In this document: positions 15,325 to 22,821 of the stretch, in pieces
Layout: each line of letters starts with the position of its first letter
Numbering within the stretch: the first letter of the stretch is position 1
Assembly: GCA_910589085.1 (NCBI GenBank)
Contig: CAJUSG010000006.1
Location: 11,066 to 75,065 of the forward strand
Length of the DNA: 64,000 bases
Source: an uncultured Oscillospiraceae bacterium
GTDB lineage: Bacteria; Bacillota; Clostridia; Oscillospirales; Oscillospiraceae
Reading direction: 5' to 3'
Position numbers and translations under genes: made by a program
Notes under the pieces: generated by a model
Told to the model about the DNA's origin: nothing
Database searches by the model: none
Seen by the model: the letters and a program-made list of their open reading frames with translations, nothing else

Positions 15325-16338
15325 ATGGCATATTATTACGACAATCTGAAGCTGGACAAGGGGATGTACCGGGAGGCGGGGCGGTCCTTCAGCCAGGTGC
15401 TGGAGCGGGAGGACCCCAGCGAGCGGTACAGAGGCACCAGCCTGGAGGGGCTGGACGCCTTTCAGCGGCAGCTCAAGCGGTTCGACATCAAGGTGAAGGG
15501 GGAGACCAGCGACCCGGTGGAGGCCTTCTTCCGCACCTCCGACGCCGCAGTGCTCTTCCCCGAGTACATCGCCCGCACCGTCCGCCAGGGGATGGAGGAG
15601 GGGGATATCCTCCCCCACATCACCGCCGCCGTCACCAAAATCGACGGGATGGACTACCGCTCCATCTCCTCTGAGGCCGGGGGTGAGGAGAAAAAGCTCA
15701 AGCCCGTGACCGAGGGCTCCGCCATCCCCTCCACCACCATCAAGGTGCAGGCCAACCTGGTGAAGCTGAAGAAGCGGGGCCGGATGCTGGTGGCCAGCTA
15801 TGAGGCGGTAAGGTTCCAGAAGCTGGACCTGTTCTCCGTCACCCTGCGGCAGATCGGCGCGCACATCGCCCGGACCCATCTGGAGGACGCGGTGGGCGTG
15901 CTCATCAACGGGGACGGCAACGAGAACGCCGCCCAGGTGACCGCCCTGGCCGCGGGCCAGAGCCTGAACTACGAGGCCCTGGTGGACTTCTGGGCCAAAT
16001 TTGACCCCTATGTGATGAACACCCTGCTGGTGTCCGGCGACGTGATGCTCCAGCTGCTGAAGCTGCCCGAATTCCAGAATCCCCTCACCGGGCTGAACTT
16101 CCAGGGCACCGGCAAGCTGACCACCCCCCTGGGGGCCACCCTGCTGCGCACCTCGGTGCTGCCCGTTAAGACCGCCGTGGGCCTGGACCGGCGGTTTGCC
16201 CTGGAGATGGTGCAGAGCGGCGACGTGCTGGTGGAGTATGACAAGCTCATCGACCGGCAGCTGGAGCGGGCCGCCATCACCACCATCAGCGGCTTCGCCA
16301 AGGTGTTCAGCAGCGCCAGCCGCGTGCTGAAGGTGTAA
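15325..16338 (+). CDS. Phage major capsid protein (XkdG-like)
   Basis: A 337-residue protein in the capsid position, with the HK97-like pattern of an N-terminal helical arm (residues 1-80), then VKLKKRGRMLVASYEAVRF and a C-terminal FALEMVQSGDVLVEYDKLIDRQLE segment typical of XkdG-type coat proteins. ATG 15325 is used; an in-frame GTG at 15313 overlaps the AGAAGGAG ribosome site. The frame is intact, and an acidic-rich linker precedes the core. The assignment rests on gene order and these segments. Confidence 0.88.
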   Translation: MAYYYDNLKLDKGMYREAGRSFSQVLEREDPSERYRGTSLEGLDAFQRQLKRFDIKVKGETSDPVEAFFRTSDAAVLFPEYIARTVRQGMEEGDILPHITAAVTKIDGMDYRSISSEAGGEEKKLKPVTEGSAIPSTTIKVQANLVKLKKRGRMLVASYEAVRFQKLDLFSVTLRQIGAHIARTHLEDAVGVLINGDGNENAAQVTALAAGQSLNYEALVDFWAKFDPYVMNTLLVSGDVMLQLLKLPEFQNPLTGLNFQGTGKLTTPLGATLLRTSVLPVKTAVGLDRRFALEMVQSGDVLVEYDKLIDRQLERAAITTISGFAKVFSSASRVLKV

Positions 16339-16340
16339 CC

Positions 16341-16697
16341 ATGACCCAGGAGATTTTATCCATGTGCAGGGCGATGGGGGCCGGGGAGGACCGAAAGGAG
16401 CTGCTCCTCCCCCTGGCCCAGGCGGTGGAGCGCCGGCTGGCCGGACGGCTCAGGGAGGGGACGGTCCCGGAGGACTGCGGCACCGCCTTTCCCCTGGCGG
16501 CGGCTATGCTGGTGATGGACCGGCTGGCCGGGATCGCCGGCGGCGGAGCCGGCAAGGTCAGCTCCTTTACCGCCGGGGACCTCACCATCCGCAGGGAGAG
16601 CGGAAGCAGCGGCAGGAGCCTGTCCGCCCAGGCGGAGGAGCTGCTGGCCCCCTGGCTGGGGGACACCGGATTCGTCTTTCAGGGGGTCGCGGGATGA
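16341..16697 (+). CDS. Putative head-tail connector protein
   Basis: A 118-residue protein starting 2 bases after the capsid stop. It is mostly helical (LPLAQAVERRLAGRL, AAAMLVMDRLAG) with a glycine-rich middle and an SLSAQAEELLAPWLG helix. The position directly after the capsid gene, where PBSX-type loci encode the first connector (XkdH/YqbG region), suggests an adaptor ring at the portal. There is no diagnostic motif, so the call rests on order. It overlaps the next gene by ATGA. Confidence 0.65.
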   Translation: MTQEILSMCRAMGAGEDRKELLLPLAQAVERRLAGRLREGTVPEDCGTAFPLAAAMLVMDRLAGIAGGGAGKVSSFTAGDLTIRRESGSSGRSLSAQAEELLAPWLGDTGFVFQGVAG

Positions 16698-17014
16698 TGA
16701 GACAGCTGTGGGACGATATTTTGACGCGCTTCGGACAGGAGGTGACCCTGCGGGGGGAGGAGGCTGTGACCTGCAGGGCTATCATACAGCCCTGTCCCCA
16801 CCGGAGCGGAGGACAGGAGGTCCCCGGCCCCCTGGGGCTGGAGCGACAGGAGCGCTTCCGGTATATGGGTCCGGCGGAGCACCCCCTTCACCCGGACATG
16901 GTGGTGGAGTGGAAGGGCCAGGCGTACCGTGTACAGTCCGCCCACCTGATGGGGGAGGATATCTGCCCCCACTGGTGGGCCATGCTGTCCCCCAGAGATG
17001 AGGAGGCACTATGA
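16694..17014 (+). CDS. Putative head completion/stopper protein (XkdH/DUF3599-like)
   Basis: A 106-residue protein beginning ATGATG at 16694, overlapping the previous stop by 4 bases. It is beta-rich, with VEWKGQAYRVQSAHLM near residue 75, which fits small head-tail stopper proteins where a short barrel plugs the portal. The longer open frame from 16364 is a shadow. It ends in ATGA overlap with the next gene, so translation is coupled. Confidence 0.65.
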   Translation: MMRQLWDDILTRFGQEVTLRGEEAVTCRAIIQPCPHRSGGQEVPGPLGLERQERFRYMGPAEHPLHPDMVVEWKGQAYRVQSAHLMGEDICPHWWAMLSPRDEEAL

Positions 17015-17514
17015 GCGCGGGGCTGGAGTCTGTCCGCCGGGCAATGGCGGACTACCTCAACGAAAAGGGGGTCCGGGCCATCACCGCCTGGCCCGCCGCC
17101 CCCCGGCAGGAGCGGGAGGAGCCGGTGGTGGTGGTCTCCCTCCGGGGGTGCCGGGCCGGAGCGGCCAGCTTTCAGAACTACCTGGGGGACCGGTTTGACC
17201 AGGAGACCGGACGCTGGGAGGAGCGCTATGGCAAAAAGGCCGAGCTCACCTTCGGGCTGGACATCTACGCCCCGGAGAAGGGGGGCGGCGAGGCGGTGCA
17301 GGAGACCTTCGACGCCCTGGCCGGAGCCCTCCTCCTGGGCGGGCCCCAGGGGATGGACCTGCGGGAGTTCTCCTGCGGGCAGACCCTCTGGGATGGGGAG
17401 CGCCGGCGGCTGAAGCGGCCGGTGGAGGCGGTATGCACCGCCTGGCTGTGCGCCGTCGCCGACCAGGGCGGCGGGTTTATCGATTTTAACTTGAGAGGTG
17501 TGGTAAAACAATGA
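17011..17514 (+). CDS. Putative tail terminator / minor structural protein
   Basis: A 167-residue protein in the slot between connector and sheath genes. The N-terminus (LESVRRAMADYLNEKGV) and the beta strands EPVVVVSLRGC and AELTFGLDIYAPE resemble tail-terminator proteins that cap the tail tube before head joining. The residues EAVQETFDALAGALL form a following helix. It overlaps both neighbours by 4 bases. Function is inferred from fold pattern and order. Confidence 0.65.
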   Translation: MSAGLESVRRAMADYLNEKGVRAITAWPAAPRQEREEPVVVVSLRGCRAGAASFQNYLGDRFDQETGRWEERYGKKAELTFGLDIYAPEKGGGEAVQETFDALAGALLLGGPQGMDLREFSCGQTLWDGERRRLKRPVEAVCTAWLCAVADQGGGFIDFNLRGVVKQ

Positions 17515-18569
17515 ATGTTTCAGTACATCAGCGTCCGGGGGTCTACTCCTCCTACGACGCATCGGCGGTGGTCAGCGGCAGAGGCTCGGGCCGGGTGGTG
17601 GGGCTGGCGGGCATCAGCACCCAGGCCCAGGCCGGGGTGGTGCAGACCATCACCAGCTATGACCGGGCGGCGGCCGTGTTCGGCTCCGGCAGAGATGAGG
17701 ACATGGCGGAGCTTATCCGCCTGGCCCTGAAAAACGGGGCCGCCGCCGTGGCGGCGGTGGCGGTGGCTGACGAGAGCGGCTATGAGGCCGCCTTCGCCCA
17801 GCTGGCCGGGGTGGAGAACATCGCCCTGGTCATCTGTGACAGCACCGACCTGGCCGTGCAGAAGCTGCTGCGGGACAGCGTGATTGAGGCCTCCGAGCTG
17901 CGCCGGGAGCGGCTGTGTGTGGCAGCCGGGGCCAGAGATGAGGACGTGGACGGCCTGATCGCCCGGGCCGGGGAGCTGAACCACGAGCGTGTGGTGCTGG
18001 TGGCCCCCGGGGGTGTGGACAGCGAGGGGACGGCCCTCTCCGGCCTGACCCTGGCCGCCGCCGTGGCCGGCGCCATCGCCGGGGAGAGCGACCCCGCCCT
18101 CCCCCTGGGGGGCGCGGAGCTGCTGGGTCTGGACGGACTGTCCGCCCGGCTGGAGGACCGGGACGTGGACCGGCTCATCCTGGGGGGCGTCACCCCGGTG
18201 GAGAGCCTGGGCGGCGTGGTGAGCGTGGTGCGGGGGGTGACCACCCGGACCACCTCCGGCGGGACGGCGGACGCCACCTGGCGGGATCTGTCCGCCATCC
18301 GGGTGGTGGACGACGTGATTCCCGGCCTGCGCGCCGCCCTGCGGGCCAAATTCCGACGGGCCAAAAACACCGCCCAGAGCCGGGGCGCCATCCGGGCTCA
18401 GGTGGTGCTGGAGCTGGAGCACAAGCTGGCCCGGGAGATCATTACCGGGTACGAGGGGGTGGCCGTGGCCGCCGACCTCCAGGACCCCACCCGGTGCCTG
18501 GTAGACTTCTCCTTCTCTGTGGCCCACGGGCTGAACCAGATCTGGCTGACGGCCCATATTACAGTTTGA
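17511..18569 (+). CDS. Contractile tail sheath protein (XkdK-like)
   Basis: A 352-residue sheath protein, the contractile outer layer of myovirus-type tails. It opens with VHQRPGVYSSYDAS, the conserved RPGVY start of sheath proteins, and ends with VDFSFSVAHGLNQIWLTAHITV, matching the C-terminal strand that interlocks sheath subunits. The middle has an INAxxV-like alternating region and a long Ala/Gly/Val-rich domain. It shows that the particle tail is contractile. The length is slightly short of the usual 440-480, mainly in the inner variable domain. Confidence 0.92.
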   Translation: MNVSVHQRPGVYSSYDASAVVSGRGSGRVVGLAGISTQAQAGVVQTITSYDRAAAVFGSGRDEDMAELIRLALKNGAAAVAAVAVADESGYEAAFAQLAGVENIALVICDSTDLAVQKLLRDSVIEASELRRERLCVAAGARDEDVDGLIARAGELNHERVVLVAPGGVDSEGTALSGLTLAAAVAGAIAGESDPALPLGGAELLGLDGLSARLEDRDVDRLILGGVTPVESLGGVVSVVRGVTTRTTSGGTADATWRDLSAIRVVDDVIPGLRAALRAKFRRAKNTAQSRGAIRAQVVLELEHKLAREIITGYEGVAVAADLQDPTRCLVDFSFSVAHGLNQIWLTAHITV

Positions 18570-18657
18570 GCTCCGCAGACATAACGCGTTGTAACTGCGG
18601 CACAAGGCGGCGCGGTTCGCTCTGCGCCGCATGAAGATAAGGAGGTATTGCCATTTT

Positions 18658-19047
18658 ATGAGCATTGCAGGATTTCCCACCAGCAGCGATATCTATCTGG
18701 AGGCCGACGGCGTCCGGGTGGCGGTGGTGCAGAGCTACACCGCCAAAACCACCAAGAGCAGCACGGCGGTGGAGGCCTTCGGCGAGGCGGAGCCGGTGGC
18801 CACCGCCCCCGGTCAGGCCGCCCATGTCATTGAGCTCACCCGGCTGTACGCCACGGACGAGGCCATCAGGGACAGCATCGACTTCTACAGCCTGTCCGGC
18901 TTTTCCCTGGTGATCTGCAAGCCGGACCGGAAAATCATCTACTCCGACTGCCAGTGGAGCTCCATTCAGGAGAGCGCCAGCATCGGCAGCATGGTGCTGG
19001 AAAAGGTCACCCTGGTGGCCTCCCGGCGGATTGAGACGGGGGTGTAG
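18658..19047 (+). CDS. Phage tail tube protein (XkdM position)
   Basis: A 129-residue beta-rich protein after the sheath gene, in the tail tube position. Segments such as EADGVRVAVVQSYTAKTTKSS and VIELTRLYATDEA fit the tube-protein pattern of a beta sandwich forming hexameric rings. ATG 18658 is used, with AAGGAGGT about 11 bases upstream; an ATG at 18631 is possible. The 88-base gap before it contains a GC-rich hairpin (gcggcgcggttcgctctgcgccgc). Confidence 0.75.
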   Translation: MSIAGFPTSSDIYLEADGVRVAVVQSYTAKTTKSSTAVEAFGEAEPVATAPGQAAHVIELTRLYATDEAIRDSIDFYSLSGFSLVICKPDRKIIYSDCQWSSIQESASIGSMVLEKVTLVASRRIETGV

Positions 19048-19050
19048 ACC

Positions 19051-19434
19051 TTGGCACTTTCTATTTTGGCCGGCCGGGACCGGCTCTCGCTGGATAACGG
19101 CTTCGACCTGCGGCTGCTGTCCGCCCTGGAGACCCTCCAGGCCCGCCGGGAGGGGATGGAGCTGGCCGGAGACGACCGGGAGCTGGCCCTGTGCTCCAAC
19201 GCCTGCCTGCTGGCCCGGGCGCTGGAGAGAAGCGAGGACCGGAAACCGGTCTTTTCCGACGGACAGGCGGTGCTGGCCGGACTGACCGCGGAGGAGATCG
19301 CCGCCCTGGCCGCCCGGTGGAGCCGGTTCAGCCGGGAGAACGACCCCGGGCTGGACCTCTCCGAGGAGGCGCTGGAGGAGGTAAAAAAAAACTCCGTGAC
19401 AGCCCCGGCGAGCGGCTGCGCTGGCGGGTGCTGA
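19051..19434 (+). CDS. Tail assembly chaperone, unshifted product (XkdN-like, gpG analogue)
   Basis: A 127-residue product from a TTG start at 19051 with GGGGGTG upstream. It is helical (FDLRLLSALETLQARREGMEL, LAGLTAEEIAALAARWSRF) and acidic near its end. In long-tailed phages the gene between tube and tape measure encodes a chaperone made in two forms by frameshifting. Here the frame reaches an A9 run at codons 111-114 and then ends after a short PASGCAGGC tail. The short tail is unlike folded protein, as expected for the abundant unshifted form. Confidence 0.8.
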   Translation: MALSILAGRDRLSLDNGFDLRLLSALETLQARREGMELAGDDRELALCSNACLLARALERSEDRKPVFSDGQAVLAGLTAEEIAALAARWSRFSRENDPGLDLSEEALEEVKKNSVTAPASGCAGGC

Positions 19435-19682
19435 GGCAGTTCAAGGCCCTGCCCACCGAGGAGCGGGTCAGATCCATGTACGGGCGGGACTACCTCTGGT
19501 GCCTGGCCAACGGTATTCTGGACCGGGAGGAGGCCCTGGAGGGGCTGTGCCCCGCCTGCCGGTCCAGGGCGCTGGAGGAACGCTGCGCCCTATGCGGCCA
19601 GCCCGCGCCTCAGTGGGGGGCGGAAAATGCCGCGTTTGACCTGGGGCGCTTTATGCAGTTAAAGGAGGGGAGCGGGGCTTGA
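19051..19682 (+). CDS. Tail assembly chaperone, -1 frameshift extended product (gpGT analogue)
   Basis: A -1 shift on the A9 run at 19383-19391 joins the chaperone to a second frame that continues LRDSPGERLRWRVLRQFKAL to the TGA at 19680-19682. The extension is about 97 residues and has a clear start in helical, conserved-looking sequence. It contains two CxxC pairs (LCPACRSRALEERCALCG), a likely zinc ribbon. The second frame has no start codon with a ribosome site near the junction, which favours frameshifting over a separate gene. The total length would be about 210 residues. Confidence 0.75.
19383..19391 (+). promoter_or_regulatory. Programmed -1 ribosomal frameshift site
   Basis: Nine A residues contain the slippery heptamer A AAA AAA in the zero frame (AAA at 19384-19386 and 19387-19389). 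GC-rich sequence that can pair (cagcccc with gggtgctg, about 19400-19433) follows and may stall the ribosome. The gene order matches known phage chaperone frameshifts. Confidence 0.75.
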
Positions 19683-20326
19683 CCGACTATCTGGAGGCAC
19701 TTCTGGAGCACACCGACATTCTGCTGGAGCAGGTGCGCCGGCTGGAGCGGAGCGGAGGACAGACCGGACCGGCCTCGCCGGCACAGCCCTCCCCTCCCCT
19801 GCGGCGGGAGCGGGACGCTCTTTCCTGGCAGACCACTGGAGCTCCAGAGCTCCCCTCCCTCGGGGAGTGGGCCGCTGCCAAGGGCGGGGACGCCCGTCAG
19901 AACCGGGCGCGGCGGGCCCACACCCTTCTGGCTGAGGAGGAAGATGCCGGGAGGGAGCCGGGCGAAATTCCGGTATCTCCCCTGGCCATCTCCCCGGAAC
20001 GGGAGGAAACTGTCCCGCCCCTGCTGAACCAGCTGAAGCGGCTGGAGCGGACCGGTGTTCTCCCCCTGGGGACGGCCTCTCCCGGACCGGAGGGCGGGGC
20101 CAGCCTCCGGCAGGAGAGGACTTGGAGCCCGCCCTTCTCCTCCACTTTCCCCTCCGGGGCGGGCTATCCCGACGCGGCCGGCAGCCCGGCGCCCGATCAG
20201 AGAGGCTCCCCCGGCCTCGGAGAGAGCGGGACCCCGCCCGACGGGGCGCTGGGCTGGGCGGAACAGGCCGACCGGGTCTTTCGCCGGGACAGCCGCCGGT
20301 ATGACGGGGGCTTCTATCTCTACTAA
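19679..20326 (+). CDS. Proline-rich hypothetical protein in the tape-measure position
   Basis: A 215-residue protein with TTG start at 19679, overlapping the preceding stop. The N-terminal 25 residues form a helix (YLEALLEHTDILLEQVRRLERS), a related LLNQLKRLERTG repeat occurs near residue 118, and the rest is Pro/Gly/Glu/Arg-rich and probably disordered, ending RRYDGGFYLY. In contractile phages the tape-measure protein, usually 600-1500 residues with helices and membrane segments, is encoded here. This protein is far smaller and has no membrane segment. No family was recognised; it may be a miniature replacement or an adaptor. Confidence 0.7.
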   Translation: MTDYLEALLEHTDILLEQVRRLERSGGQTGPASPAQPSPPLRRERDALSWQTTGAPELPSLGEWAAAKGGDARQNRARRAHTLLAEEEDAGREPGEIPVSPLAISPEREETVPPLLNQLKRLERTGVLPLGTASPGPEGGASLRQERTWSPPFSSTFPSGAGYPDAAGSPAPDQRGSPGLGESGTPPDGALGWAEQADRVFRRDSRRYDGGFYLY

Positions 20327-20340
20327 GGAGGAACACACAG

Positions 20341-20937
20341 ATGATGTTATCACCTATGCGCTATAAGAGCTACACCTGGCCCCACAACCCCCGGGTGTAC
20401 TCCATCGACTACCGGAGAACTATGGCGGTACACAAAGCCCCCTTCGGCCGCTGCCAGCTCCAGGACCTGGGGGAGGCCCACCGGGTGATGGAGGGCGAGG
20501 GGGAGTTTGTGGGCCAGGGGGCCTACAGCGAGTTTCAGCGGCTGGCCTGCGTGTTCTATGAGCGGGGGCCGGGACTGCTGGTCCATCCCCTGTGGCAGGC
20601 GGCCAACACCTATTTTGTCTCTCTGCGGCTGGAACAGGCCCCGCGGCCCGACTACCTGCGCTACTCCTTCTCCTTCTGGGAGGAGAACGGCGCCTCCGGC
20701 GCTCTGGCGACCCGGAGTGTGGAGGCCGTCCGGCGGGAGAGCCTCCCGGAGAGCGTCCTTGCGGAGGCCCCCCCAAAGCCAGCCGCCCAGGCCAGCTATC
20801 ACCGGGTGGTGAAGGGGGACACCCTGTGGACCCTGTCCCGACGGTATGGATTGTCCCTGACCGCGCTGGTGGCCCTGAATCCGCAGATCAAAAACCCCAA
20901 CCTGATTCGGGTGGGCGAGGAGGTGCGGGTGGGTTGA
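20341..20937 (+). CDS. LysM-domain tail assembly protein (XkdP-like)
   Basis: A 198-residue protein. Residues about 145-197 are a LysM domain (YHRVVKGDTLWTLSRRYGLS, then NLIRVGEEVRV), the same architecture as the XkdP tail protein of PBSX, which lies between tape measure and baseplate hub. The N-terminal 125 residues include YERGPGLLVHPLWQ, similar to the baseplate/tail-sleeve domain found in this family. The ATGATG start at 20341 has AAGGAGGAA upstream. It overlaps the next gene by TTGA. Confidence 0.88.
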   Translation: MMLSPMRYKSYTWPHNPRVYSIDYRRTMAVHKAPFGRCQLQDLGEAHRVMEGEGEFVGQGAYSEFQRLACVFYERGPGLLVHPLWQAANTYFVSLRLEQAPRPDYLRYSFSFWEENGASGALATRSVEAVRRESLPESVLAEAPPKPAAQASYHRVVKGDTLWTLSRRYGLSLTALVALNPQIKNPNLIRVGEEVRVG

Positions 20938-21884
20938 CAGCCTATGTGACCGACTCCGCCGGCGGGCGATGGGCCCTCCCCTCCCCCACCGCCTGGCGGA
21001 TGGAGTACACCGCCGGGGTGCCCTGCGACAGCTTCTGGCTGCGCTGTCCCTGGGATCAAAACAACCCCACCCTGCCCGGCAGCTGGGTGAGGTTCGCCGC
21101 GGACCACGAGGGCCAGCGGGTGTTTACCGGGGTGGTGGATGAGTGTGAGGTGTCCCTCTCCGCCGCTGGCCGGCTGCTGGAGGTGTCCGGCCGGGGAATG
21201 GCCGCCCTGCTGCTGGACAACGAGGCCCTGGGCCAGGACTACCAGTCCGCCACCCAGGCGGACATCCTGCAAAACCACGCCGCCCCCTACGGCATCGAGG
21301 CCGCCCCGGGTGCCAGCCTTCCGCCGGTATCCCGGCTGTCGGTGCCCACGGGGAGCAGCGAGTGGTCCGTGATCTATGAGTTCGCCCGGTACTACGGCGG
21401 GGTGGCTCCCCGGTTCGACCGGGAGGGCCGGCTGGTGCTCACCGGCTGGAACGACAGCCGGGAGCGGGTGGTGGACGACAGCGCCCCCCTGATCTCCCTG
21501 GCGCGCCGGGACCGGCGGTACGGGGCGCTGTCTCAGGTGCTGGTGCGGGACCGGTGGAGCGGCCGGGTGGAGACGGTGAGCAATGCCCCGTTCCAGGCCG
21601 CCGGAGGCATGGCCCGCCGGGTGGTCACCATGCCCGCCCGCAGCAGCTACAAGGCTATGCGGTACTCCGGACAGTTTCAGCTGGATAAGTCGGCCGCCGG
21701 GCTGGAGAGGGTGGAAGTGACCCTGGGGGAGGCCTTCTGCGCCTGGCCCGGAGACCTGGTTACCCTGCAGCGCAGCGGCTGGGACTGGAATGGCCGGTAT
21801 CGGGCGGCGGAGGTGACCGTGGGCATGGACGCCGGGGGCTGCTGGAGCAGGCTCGAGCTGGCTCCGCCGGACTTTGTGGTCTGA
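20934..21884 (+). CDS. Baseplate hub protein (XkdQ-like)
   Basis: A 316-residue protein from a TTG start (20934) that overlaps the LysM gene stop; GAGGAGGTGC precedes it. It has ADHEGQRVFTGVVDECEVSL and a central IYEFARYYGG, as in XkdQ/gpD-type hub proteins that form the trimeric ring on which the spike docks. The frame continues upstream to 20592 only as a shadow of the LysM gene. Some family members are annotated as hydrolases, but no catalytic motif is seen here. Confidence 0.82.
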   Translation: MTAYVTDSAGGRWALPSPTAWRMEYTAGVPCDSFWLRCPWDQNNPTLPGSWVRFAADHEGQRVFTGVVDECEVSLSAAGRLLEVSGRGMAALLLDNEALGQDYQSATQADILQNHAAPYGIEAAPGASLPPVSRLSVPTGSSEWSVIYEFARYYGGVAPRFDREGRLVLTGWNDSRERVVDDSAPLISLARRDRRYGALSQVLVRDRWSGRVETVSNAPFQAAGGMARRVVTMPARSSYKAMRYSGQFQLDKSAAGLERVEVTLGEAFCAWPGDLVTLQRSGWDWNGRYRAAEVTVGMDAGGCWSRLELAPPDFVV

Positions 21885-21890
21885 AAAGGA

Positions 21891-21909
21891 GGGCCGCCGT
21901 AGGCGGCCC
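21891..21909. repeat. Short palindrome before the spike gene
   Basis: An 8-bp stem (gggccgcc/ggcggccc) with a 3-base loop is followed by CCTGCAAAAT, close to the CCTACAAAAT that ends family-A copies 3 and 5. It may be a reduced copy of that element. Confidence 0.45.
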
Positions 21910-21936
21910 CTGCAAAATTTTTGTGAGGTGAGCGTT

Positions 21937-22422
21937 ATGTGGACATCGGAGCGGAACCGAAACCTGCCCCTGCGGGAGGCGGCGGCGGAGCTGGGAAGCG
22001 TCACGCTGGGGGGAGACCCCGCCGGCGTCAGCCTGGGGGGCGAGCGGCGGTGGCTGACTGTATACGGCCCCGGGGGCTACCGCTGGCGGCCCTCGGCGGG
22101 AAGCAAGGTGCTGGTGCTGAAGGCCGGCGCCGAGGGGGAGTCCCCCTGTATACTGGGCACCGCCCAGGAGGGCGGGGAGCTGAAATCCGGAGAGGTGGAG
22201 CTGTCGGGCGGGGTGTGCTCCGCCCTGCTGGGCCAGGAGGGGCTGCGGCTGACGGGTGGAGAGAGCGCCGCCCTGCTGGGACCCGAGGGCGTGAAGCTGA
22301 CCGGCGGAGCCGGCGGCCTGGAGCTGAAGGGCGGACGGGCGGAGCTGAACGGCGACCTCTACCTCAACGGCCGCCCCCTGTATGATGTGGTGCGGGATAT
22401 TTTGATTGATCTGCTGGGATAG
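21937..22422 (+). CDS. Putative baseplate spike protein (gpV/XkdR-like)
   Basis: A 161-residue protein between the hub and the gp25-like gene. After an OB-like N-terminus (TVYGPGGYRWRPSAGSKVLVLK and PCILGTAQE) comes a repetitive region of short glycine-spaced strands (LGQEGLRLTGGESAALLGPEGVKLTGG) that would fold as a triple beta-helix needle. This is the expected design of a membrane-puncturing spike. It has GTGAGGTG before ATG 21937. It is shorter than most gpV proteins and ends with a helix, VVRDILIDLLG. Confidence 0.8.
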   Translation: MWTSERNRNLPLREAAAELGSVTLGGDPAGVSLGGERRWLTVYGPGGYRWRPSAGSKVLVLKAGAEGESPCILGTAQEGGELKSGEVELSGGVCSALLGQEGLRLTGGESAALLGPEGVKLTGGAGGLELKGGRAELNGDLYLNGRPLYDVVRDILIDLLG

Positions 22423-22433
22423 GGGGAATCGGT

Positions 22434-22781
22434 ATGGAGTGGAAGCTGATGGACGGGGACTACGTTCCCGACGGAATGGGGGGCCTCACCGCCCTGTCCG
22501 GCGGAGAGGAGGTGCTGGCACGGGTGCTGTACCGGCTTACCGCCCGGCGGGGGGCCCTCCCCTTCCTGCCCAATCTGGGCAGCCGGCTGTATCAGCTGGG
22601 CCGTGAGAAGCCCGCCGCCCGGCAGGCGCTGGCGGCCCAATATGTGGCCGAGGCCCTGGGGGAGGAGCCCGAGCTGACGGTGCGGGCCGTGGAGCTGGTC
22701 CAGACCGGGGAGACAGGGCTGCTCACGGTCCAGCTGGACTGGCAGGGCCAGGAGCTCACCGCGCAGCTATCGGTGCGGTAG
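22434..22781 (+). CDS. Baseplate wedge protein, gp25/gpW-like (XkdS-like)
   Basis: A 115-residue protein with the gp25 pattern: an RVLYRLTARRGALPFLPNLG segment, where gp25-type lysozyme-fold wedges have GE(I/L)pf.P..Gs, and QYVAEALGEEPELTVRAVEL. Gp25 proteins start baseplate and sheath assembly. It lies between spike and baseplate J as in PBSX (XkdS, XkdT). Confidence 0.85.
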   Translation: MEWKLMDGDYVPDGMGGLTALSGGEEVLARVLYRLTARRGALPFLPNLGSRLYQLGREKPAARQALAAQYVAEALGEEPELTVRAVELVQTGETGLLTVQLDWQGQELTAQLSVR

Positions 22782-22821
22782 GGGCTCCTTTACAACAAAG
22801 CTGATATATGGGAGACAACAG

